A stretch of DNA of 36,910 nucleotides from JBCCHY01 sp039028495 (lineage in GTDB: Bacteria; Patescibacteriota; Saccharimonadia; Saccharimonadales; VXPC01): contig JBCCHY010000006.1 of the NCBI GenBank assembly GCA_039028495.1, positions 1-36,910 of the forward strand. The letters are read 5' to 3'. How positions within the stretch are numbered: position 1 is the first letter of the stretch; each line of letters starts with the position of its first letter. A program made the translations under genes and the position numbers. Shown piece by piece: positions 31,603-36,910 of the stretch. The notes under the pieces are model-generated. The model searched no databases, was not told the DNA's origin, and was given only the letters and a program-made list of their open reading frames with translations.

Positions 31603-32169
31603 ATGATAAGAGTAATTATTCTCGATTGTTTTGGGGTGCTGGCTGAGAGTGGCTGGGGTTTAATAGACGATACGTATAAGCCGACCAAGGAGCAGTGGGA
31701 TGAAATGAGTGCCGTATCACACGCATGTGATCGTGGGATCATATCCATTGCAGAGCTAGTGCAGGCCTTTGCCGACGTACTCGATGTTGGTCCAGGCGAG
31801 ATCAATCAAGTCATTGGGTCGCAGCGCAAGAACTACCCACTCCTCCAGTTAATAGAACAGCTGAAGGATAAGGGCTACACGATTGCCATGCTTAGTAATG
31901 TTGGCTCGGGGTTCATGAATGACTACTTTACAGAAAAGGAACTCCTATTATTTGATCATATGTTTCTCAGTAGCGACCTCGGCATGACAAAGCCGGACCC
32001 AGAGATATACGAGCACTGCATCAAAGCACTAGATGTATCTGCGAATGAATGTTTGTTTATCGACGACAACGCAACAAATGTTTATGCAGCAGAAGCCGAA
32101 GGTATACACGGTCACGTCTACAATGATCTGGATACTTTAGTGTCTCGGCTCGCTGATTTTGATATATAG
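31603..32169 (+). CDS. HAD-superfamily hydrolase
   Basis: A 188-residue phosphatase-like protein of HAD subfamily IA. Motif I is IILDCFGVLA, in which the second Asp of DxD is Phe, as in the DFGGV group (YihX-like). Motif II is AMLSNVG, motif III the lysine in GMTKPDPEIYEHCI, and motif IV CLFIDDNATNV. The cap domain covers residues ~15-80. The substrate is probably a small phosphorylated or halogenated metabolite. Its last 33 nt overlap the 3' end of the opposing 82-residue gene. Confidence 0.88.
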   Translation: MIRVIILDCFGVLAESGWGLIDDTYKPTKEQWDEMSAVSHACDRGIISIAELVQAFADVLDVGPGEINQVIGSQRKNYPLLQLIEQLKDKGYTIAMLSNVGSGFMNDYFTEKELLLFDHMFLSSDLGMTKPDPEIYEHCIKALDVSANECLFIDDNATNVYAAEAEGIHGHVYNDLDTLVSRLADFDI

Positions 32170-32385
32170 CTTGCGAGTTAGCTGGCATCGCTGCATGACT
32201 TGCCCATAGTTCATGCGTAGCACACCTGCATCGGCTGCAGTATGCATATGTACCGACAGGCTATGGTCGGTGACCCTGACGTATGGCTCATAACCGTAGT
32301 TCTCCAGTACGTATTTTTTGAGTGACTCTAATTCACTCGGTACATCAAAGTCCTTGTTCTTAAGTAGATCCTTAATTGAGTCCAT
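32137..32385 (-). CDS. Unrecognised 82-residue protein
   Basis: The start MDSIKDLLKNKDFDVPSELESLKKYVLENYG suggests an amphipathic helical part. A strand-rich part with a basic end follows (SLSVHMHTAADAGVLRMNY, TRKLYIKISEPRH). The general shape is like small DciA/DUF721-type proteins, but I cannot show homology. It ends 33 nt inside the HAD gene on the other strand. TAAACT lies 6 nt before its ATG. Confidence 0.55.
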   Translation of the reverse strand: MDSIKDLLKNKDFDVPSELESLKKYVLENYGYEPYVRVTDHSLSVHMHTAADAGVLRMNYGQVMQRCQLTRKLYIKISEPRH

Positions 32386-32391
32386 AACGAT

Positions 32392-32397
32392 AGTTTA
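32392..32397 (-). promoter_or_regulatory. -10 box of the 82-residue gene
   Basis: TAAACT on the minus strand, 6 nt before the ATG at 32385. Confidence 0.4.
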
Positions 32398-32440
32398 CAC
32401 TGCAGATAACGCTTACGCTTTAATTGATAACGTATTGCTC

Positions 32441-32446
32441 TACAAT
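32441..32446 (+). promoter_or_regulatory. -10 box of the 204-residue unknown gene
   Basis: TACAAT, 6 nt before the ATG at 32453. This supports the shorter start over an in-frame ATG at 32318 inside the opposing gene. Confidence 0.45.
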
Positions 32447-32452
32447 GTGTAC

Positions 32453-33067
32453 ATGAGAACAAATGCTTTACAAAAGTATAGGCTGCTAAGCCCAAGAACA
32501 ACTCAAGAGGCGGCCTCAGCAGCTCACCAAGACCGTATAAGCGACGGCAGTGGCGGTCACTACACATGGCTTGAGTATGCCGTTGACTATCGTGGTTTCG
32601 ATGAGAAAACACTGACAGAACTTGTTAGAATGTCAGGCTTTGGCGGTTTCGCCCTCAGTAGATCTCTGTTCCATGTATCCGACTACCTGGTTGCGGGTGA
32701 TGTAGAGGAGCTATGCGCTCAACCTCAACTACCCGTGCATGCTGCTGGAGGGGGAAGACTACATATAATGATGTCGCTGTGTGAGGTTCCGACGACTACC
32801 GTGCAGAAGGTCGCGAGATACGGAAGATTAACAAATAGTGAGAAAAACGATATTGATAAAGCTCGTGGATTGGAGGCATTTAGGTTACGCATGCTGGGAG
32901 AGCATTCAGGGTATACCGAGGAATCTATTGGTGCTATGAGTACGCAACTGTTTGTGGACATGACGCCAACATCTTTAGCTATTTTTCATCTAGTTTGCTC
33001 GAGTGGGCCGAAGTCCATAGTGGGCCTTAATAGACAGCTCATTAACGCAGCCGCAGAGACTCACTAA
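32453..33067 (+). CDS. Unrecognised 204-residue protein
   Basis: It begins MRTNALQKYRLLSPRTTQEAA. No signal peptide or membrane helix is seen. Gly-rich turns (SGFGGFALSRSLFHVSDYLVAGD and HAAGGGRLHIMMSLCEVP) are followed by a helical C-terminal half. I recognise no family. A longer in-frame start at 32318 would overlap the opposing 82-residue gene and its promoter, so it was not used. Its stop overlaps that of the next, opposing gene in a shared CTAA. Confidence 0.55.
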   Translation: MRTNALQKYRLLSPRTTQEAASAAHQDRISDGSGGHYTWLEYAVDYRGFDEKTLTELVRMSGFGGFALSRSLFHVSDYLVAGDVEELCAQPQLPVHAAGGGRLHIMMSLCEVPTTTVQKVARYGRLTNSEKNDIDKARGLEAFRLRMLGEHSGYTEESIGAMSTQLFVDMTPTSLAIFHLVCSSGPKSIVGLNRQLINAAAETH

Positions 33068-33636
33068 CCAGATAACACATTTCCATCACCTGTAACTTGT
33101 GGGTTAGGGGCAACGTAGACAAGGGGGCTATTTCTAGCTAGATGTAGAACCACGGTTGTGGCTTCACGTATATCGAATATGTCGGATTCTCGTGCATATG
33201 TTTGTGGATCGGCCTGACCGTAAGTAGCATGCACAAGACAGATGGTGACAGAAAGGAGCTCTAATAGGTCCACTAAATGGGATATCGACCTGCTCTTTTC
33301 CATGTATTTCTCTAAGCTATCCAAGTTCTTATGTGGTGGTTTTTGCCTCAGATTCTTTTGCTCTATTCTCTGATTGGCTATTTTGTTTATGGAAGCTAAG
33401 AGTTCAGGTGATTCTCCTGGCGTTTGCTGCCAGGCATCTAGAGCCTCCAATATCGAGCCGGCTAAACCCGTGATCTCAGACTTTCTTTGGCCTAAACCTT
33501 TTTCATTATTGTCGGCCACAAACATAGAGTAGTAGGTTATTCTCTGCAGCCCCTGCATGCACATCTGCGGGCCACAAGCTAGCACATAGGCTGAGTATGT
33601 ACCCAGCTCTTTTTCATTTACGACTTCTCTGGTCAT
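33064..33636 (-). CDS. Unrecognised helical 190-residue protein
   Basis: It begins MTREVVNEKELGTYSAYVLACG (an ATG one codon earlier, at 33639, is possible; TAACAT lies 6 nt before the start used here). The protein is mostly helical, with an Asn/Gln/Lys-rich middle (NKIANQRIEQKNLRQKPPHKNL) and a hydrophobic helix HLVDLLELLSVTICLVHA. No family was recognised. It is convergent with the 204-residue gene and divergent from mutM. Confidence 0.5.
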   Translation of the reverse strand: MTREVVNEKELGTYSAYVLACGPQMCMQGLQRITYYSMFVADNNEKGLGQRKSEITGLAGSILEALDAWQQTPGESPELLASINKIANQRIEQKNLRQKPPHKNLDSLEKYMEKSRSISHLVDLLELLSVTICLVHATYGQADPQTYARESDIFDIREATTVVLHLARNSPLVYVAPNPQVTGDGNVLSG

Positions 33637-33735
33637 CATATGATGTTATTGGAATCACTCGAGGAATAAAAGCGTAAGAAGTTAGAAGCATCTTAGTTAA
33701 ACCCAGTTTACTTACCAGATAGGTAAAAATAGGGG

Positions 33736-33741
33736 TAGAAT
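33736..33741 (+). promoter_or_regulatory. -10 box of mutM
   Basis: TAGAAT, 6 nt before the ATG at 33748. Confidence 0.5.
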
Positions 33742-33747
33742 AGGTAT

Positions 33748-34626
33748 ATGCCAGAGTTGCCAGAAGTCGAAACAGTTGTAGTTGGATTACGTCGTCTGTT
33801 GCCAGGCCATAAAGTGATTCGAGTGAAATTTGATTGGCCAAAAAGCTTCCAAAGCTCAGAGGCTGATACCAAGCAGTTCCTGTTCGGTGCAGAGGTCATA
33901 GATGTTCGACGAAGGGCTAAAACGATTATCATTGATTTAACGAGTGGCTATAGTCTCGTGATACATCTCAAAATGACGGGACAGCTCGTCTACGTTCAGA
34001 AGAGCAACAAGTCAGAACACCTCTTTGGCGCAGGGCATCCAAATGATTCACTACTCGGTGACCTACCGGATAAAACTACGAGAGTAGAGTTTGAGCTAGA
34101 TGATCACGCCATGCTCTTTTTCAACGACGTGCGTAAGTTTGGCTGGGTGCGTCTATTGCCTACAGCTACCTTAGACGAAGTTAACTTCTTAAAAAAACTA
34201 GGTCCAGATGCGCTGAGTGTTGACGTGGCGGAGTTCGTAAAACTGTTCAAAGTTCGTAAAAAAAGTATCAAGGCATGCTTACTAGACCAAACTATAGTTG
34301 CGGGGTGCGGCAACATATATGCGGACGAAGCACTATGGATGAGCCAAATACATCCGTCCACAAAAGCCAACAACCTAAGTAAAAAAAAGCTTACGGAGTT
34401 ACACGCTAATCTACAGGATGTGCTAAGACTCAGTATTCAAAAGGGTGGTAGTAGCAATAAAAACTACGTAAATGCCGAGGGCAGACAGGGTAGCTATCTG
34501 GATTTCGCAAATGTCTACCAACGTGCAGATGAAGCGTGCAATCGCTGTGGTGATACGATAAAGCGGATAGTGGTCGCAGGACGGGGGACCCATATATGTG
34601 AGTCGTGCCAGAGAAAGGCAAAATAG
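33748..34626 (+). CDS. mutM: Formamidopyrimidine-DNA glycosylase
   Basis: This 292-residue enzyme removes 8-oxoguanine and formamidopyrimidines from DNA. The catalytic N-terminus MPELPEVETVV (P2, E3) is intact. The lysine region LVIHLKMTGQLVY, the H2TH part (IKACLLDQTIVAGCGNIYADEALW) and the C-terminal zinc finger (CNRCGDTIKR...THICESCQRK) are all complete. The stop codon directly abuts the ATG of holA, so the two are co-transcribed. Confidence 0.97.
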   Translation: MPELPEVETVVVGLRRLLPGHKVIRVKFDWPKSFQSSEADTKQFLFGAEVIDVRRRAKTIIIDLTSGYSLVIHLKMTGQLVYVQKSNKSEHLFGAGHPNDSLLGDLPDKTTRVEFELDDHAMLFFNDVRKFGWVRLLPTATLDEVNFLKKLGPDALSVDVAEFVKLFKVRKKSIKACLLDQTIVAGCGNIYADEALWMSQIHPSTKANNLSKKKLTELHANLQDVLRLSIQKGGSSNKNYVNAEGRQGSYLDFANVYQRADEACNRCGDTIKRIVVAGRGTHICESCQRKAK

Positions 34627-35547
34627 ATGTCGCTGACGATACTTTCTGGAGAGGTGCACCAGATAGATCAGGAGCTGGATCAAAGATTGAAGGAGTTTAC
34701 GTCAGCCAACCCCGATCCGTTGGCGGTTGAACGCTGTGATTTAGAAGAGATAGGGGTCGATGAGCTTGTCTCACGGATATCCACAATACCCATGTTTTCT
34801 GGTACCAGGTTGGTTATCATTAGAGGACTAGAGCATGCTACTAGTCTGGTAGATAGGCTAGAGACTATAGCATCAGCTGTGCCCACTTCAACGTCCGTAC
34901 TGATGATTGCTCCTGCTTTGAAAAAGAATGATCCTTTACTCAAATCAAAGGCCGAGGGTGTAGAGGTTATTTATTTCCAGGCGCAGAGCGCAGAGACACT
35001 CGTCGAAATGCTTATCAAAAGAGCGGATAGCCTGAACACTAAAATTGCTCGAAGTGATGCCATCTATCTGTTAGAGAGGGTTGGCGATAACCCACTTAGG
35101 TTGCGCTCTGAAATCGACAAATTATCAGTTCACGGTTCAATCACCCATCAGCTTATTGATGAGCTAGTTGATCAATCCTCTACATCGAAAGTATTTGACC
35201 TTCTGGACGCGGCGCTGAGTGGCGACCAGCAGCGAGCACTAAAAATATATGAAGAGCAGAGAGATCAAAGAACGGACCCCGCCCAGGTTATGTCGCTGAT
35301 AATTTGGCAGCTCCAAGTGCTGTCTCTGGCTGTATGCTCAGGTGACACACCTGCAGTCCTTTCTAGTAGGAGCGGTATATCTGAGTATCCTATAAAAAAG
35401 GTAATATCCTTCAGAGGCAGAATCAGCAAACAAAGAGTATCCCTGCTCTTGGGGGAGGCAATGACTGCAGATCACAGAATACGCGTCGAGAGAAAAGACG
35501 CCGACGAAGCAATGCGGCTACAGATCGTTCAAATAGCACAACTCTAG
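34627..35547 (+). CDS. holA: DNA polymerase III delta subunit
   Basis: This 306-residue clamp-loader subunit opens the sliding clamp. The N-terminal region TILSGEVHQIDQELDQRLKEF and the following FSGTRLVIIRGLE...TSVLMIAPALKKNDPLLKS match the HolA pattern. The middle AIYLLERVGDNPLRLRSEIDKLSVHG is the most conserved block (GDNLRxLxxEIEKL). The C-terminal collar domain covers ~215-306. It directly follows mutM. It is convergent with rpsT, a neighbour pairing seen in many bacteria. Confidence 0.92.
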   Translation: MSLTILSGEVHQIDQELDQRLKEFTSANPDPLAVERCDLEEIGVDELVSRISTIPMFSGTRLVIIRGLEHATSLVDRLETIASAVPTSTSVLMIAPALKKNDPLLKSKAEGVEVIYFQAQSAETLVEMLIKRADSLNTKIARSDAIYLLERVGDNPLRLRSEIDKLSVHGSITHQLIDELVDQSSTSKVFDLLDAALSGDQQRALKIYEEQRDQRTDPAQVMSLIIWQLQVLSLAVCSGDTPAVLSSRSGISEYPIKKVISFRGRISKQRVSLLLGEAMTADHRIRVERKDADEAMRLQIVQIAQL

Positions 35548-35576
35548 CAGTAAAGGATAAAGACTGTCGGAGGGGA

Positions 35577-35966
35577 CTACTTCTTAGTAGTCTTCTTTTT
35601 TGCTGGGGCCTTTTTGGCAGCTGGTTTTTTCTTTGCCGCAGTCTTCTTCGGGGCTGACTTTTTGCTAGCTGGTGTAGCTTTTGTTTTGGCTTTAGTCGTT
35701 TTCGCGCCTGCAGCCTTTGCAATCCTAGCAAGCTGTGCTTTTTTGCGTGCTGCTTTGTTCTTGTGAATGAGATTTTTCTTTACACTAGTGTCTAGGGCTG
35801 CATCTGCTGCTGACCTGGCACTGGTTATATCTGTTGGTTTGCCTGATTTGACTGCGTCAGAGAATGATCGCAGGGCATTTCGTAGAGTCTTGCGAGTACG
35901 GTTATTGCGAGCGGTTGCTTTGGCTGTTTGGCGGACACGCTTCTTGGCTGATTGGATTATTGGCAT
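35577..35966 (-). CDS. rpsT: Ribosomal protein S20 with a Lys/Ala-rich C-terminal tail
   Basis: This protein has 129 residues. Residues 1-85 are the usual S20, which binds 16S rRNA in the small subunit (MPIIQSAKKRVRQTAKATARNNRTRKTLRNALR). Residues 86-129 form an extra tail made of Lys, Ala, Pro and Thr, like the tail at the N-terminus of the sigma factor at 12207. S20 is normally ~85-90 residues. TAAACT lies 8 nt before the ATG, and no Shine-Dalgarno sequence is seen. Confidence 0.95.
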   Translation of the reverse strand: MPIIQSAKKRVRQTAKATARNNRTRKTLRNALRSFSDAVKSGKPTDITSARSAADAALDTSVKKNLIHKNKAARKKAQLARIAKAAGAKTTKAKTKATPASKKSAPKKTAAKKKPAAKKAPAKKKTTKK

Positions 35967-35974
35967 ATAGACCT

Positions 35975-35980
35975 AGTTTA
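35975..35980 (-). promoter_or_regulatory. -10 box of rpsT
   Basis: TAAACT on the minus strand, 8 nt before the ATG at 35966. This suggests a leaderless ribosomal-protein mRNA. Confidence 0.45.
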
Positions 35981-36022
35981 GCTTTATTGTTTATGAACGT
36001 GATGAATATACACTAATTCCGA

Positions 36023-36038
36023 CTTCTTTGCAAAGAAG
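36023..36038. repeat. Perfect 16-nt palindrome between two divergent promoters
   Basis: CTTCTTTGCAAAGAAG lies between the rpsT promoter and the promoter of the DHH-like gene. It may be an operator for either. Confidence 0.4.
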
Positions 36039-36065
36039 TGCCTTGTCGCCGATTCATGCTTATGG

Positions 36066-36071
36066 TAAAAT
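36066..36071 (+). promoter_or_regulatory. -10 box of the DHH-like gene
   Basis: TAAAAT, followed by a ~36-nt leader that is almost only A and lacks a Shine-Dalgarno sequence. Confidence 0.5.
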
Positions 36072-36113
36072 AACCGCTATCTACAACTAAAACAAAAATA
36101 AAAAGAAAAAAAC

Positions 36114-36910
36114 ATGGACCAGTCACCAAAACAACAGATTGTCGACAAGCTCAAGGGTGCGACAAATATTCTCGTCACTGTTAGTAATGACCCGACAGTT
36201 GACCAGCTTGCATCAGCAATAGGCTTGACGCTGATGCTCAATAAAATCGGTAAACATGCAACTGCTGTATACAGCGGTGATACACCGAATACTCTAGAGT
36301 TCTTAAAACCAGAAGCTAACCTACACAAGAATACTGATAGCCTGCAGGACTTTATTATTTCACTCGATAGGGCTAAGGCTGACAAGCTACGTTACAAAGT
36401 TGAAGACGATGTCGTAAAAATATTCATAACACCGTACAAGACCAGTCTGTCGCCAGATGATCTTAACTTCAGCCAGGGTGACTTCAACATTGATGCAGTT
36501 GTTGCCCTAGGTGTCGACCAGCGGGAACATCTCGACCAAGCAATTGTCGCTCATGGTCGCATACTTCATGATGCAACCGTCATGACCATTATTGCTGGAC
36601 CAGCAGCAAGCAATATAGGTTCGATAAACTGGCAAGATGGCGAAGCGAGTAGTTTGGCGGAGATGCTAGTCAGCATTAGCGAGGCCTTCCAGAGCGGAGT
36701 CCTAGACGAGCAGATGGCAACAGCATTCCTCACTGGTATTGTTGCCCAGACTGAGCGCTTTAAGAATCCTCGTACAACACCAAAAGTTATGACCATGGCA
36801 GCGCAACTAATGGCCGCTGGGGCCAACCAACAGTTGATTGCCGATAGTCTGGACATATCTGAAGTGGCACCTGCACAAGTAGGGTTAAAGGATGAGACGA
36901 ATGTGGCTAG
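36114..36910 (+). CDS. Degenerate DHH-family phosphoesterase-like protein (3' end missing)
   Basis: The first 265 residues are present and the frame is open to the window end. It resembles the DHH/DHHA1 nanoRNase-phosphoesterase family: ILVTVSNDPTVDQLASAIGLTLML sits where HxNPDGDALGSALAL is expected, and MTIIAGPAASNIGSINWQDGEASSLAEMLVSISEAF where IDHHxSN...asStaEll is expected. Several metal-binding Asp and His residues, including the DHH motif itself, are replaced. FLTGIVAQTERFKNPRTTPKVM is conserved. It is probably not a functional hydrolase unless other residues compensate. Confidence 0.75.
   Translation, partial: MDQSPKQQIVDKLKGATNILVTVSNDPTVDQLASAIGLTLMLNKIGKHATAVYSGDTPNTLEFLKPEANLHKNTDSLQDFIISLDRAKADKLRYKVEDDVVKIFITPYKTSLSPDDLNFSQGDFNIDAVVALGVDQREHLDQAIVAHGRILHDATVMTIIAGPAASNIGSINWQDGEASSLAEMLVSISEAFQSGVLDEQMATAFLTGIVAQTERFKNPRTTPKVMTMAAQLMAAGANQQLIADSLDISEVAPAQVGLKDETNVA

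Overview
The window looks like chromosomal DNA of a candidate-phyla-radiation bacterium, most likely a Saccharibacteria (TM7) relative. This is inferred from gene content and style: small tightly packed genes, the standard genetic code (TGA is used as stop), a primary sigma factor with a histone-H1-like Lys/Ala/Pro tail, ribosomal protein S20 with a similar C-terminal tail, a membrane-anchored MsrA, CapA-like and LysM surface proteins, and many proteins with no recognisable family. I could not run a phylogeny.

Layout. 1-794 holds the 5' end of a minus-strand tRNA-Ser, then a gene-free stretch with several strong hairpins. 795-10101 carries an HTH/Nudix-like regulator, argS, a photolyase-related protein, a DUF1761 membrane protein, a 45-residue membrane peptide plus a membrane thioredoxin, mscL, msrB-capA, orn-yjbR and a one-helix membrane protein. 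Two intergenic gaps here (5201-5499 and 6515-7031) share an unusual compound repeat made of a terminator followed by a long hairpin. 10411-15301 is the dnaG-rpoD block followed by two exported proteins. 15361-25240 is an accessory region: two divergent YfiH/laccase-domain paralogs, a GNAT enzyme, a TrmB-like regulator with its own control region, an aminotransferase and an amidase in divergent orientation, a TrmH methyltransferase, msrA and two unrecognised proteins. 25269-30371 carries an ABC exporter, a CYTH protein and polA. 30374-33639 is a second accessory island (MFS permease, HAD hydrolase, three unrecognised proteins) lying between polA and mutM, which are often close neighbours elsewhere. 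33748-36910 is mutM-holA, rpsT on the opposite strand, and a truncated degenerate DHH-family protein.

How it works together. The core is replication and repair (dnaG, polA, holA, mutM, photolyase), transcription (rpoD), translation (argS, rpsT, tRNA-Ser, trmH) and oxidative-damage repair (msrA, msrB, membrane thioredoxin). The strongest window-wide signal is regulatory. For at least 22 genes a -10 box (TATAAT, TATACT or TAGAAT type) ends 6-10 nt before the start codon, so their mRNAs should be leaderless or nearly so. Only a few genes (the DUF1761 gene, mscL, the second YfiH-like gene, rpoD) have a clear Shine-Dalgarno sequence. Several core enzymes have lost metal-binding or catalytic residues: all four zinc ligands of DnaG, the Fe-S cysteines of the photolyase relative, the PolA proofreading site and the DHH motifs. 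I did not recognise a known defence system, CRISPR array, prophage or insertion sequence.
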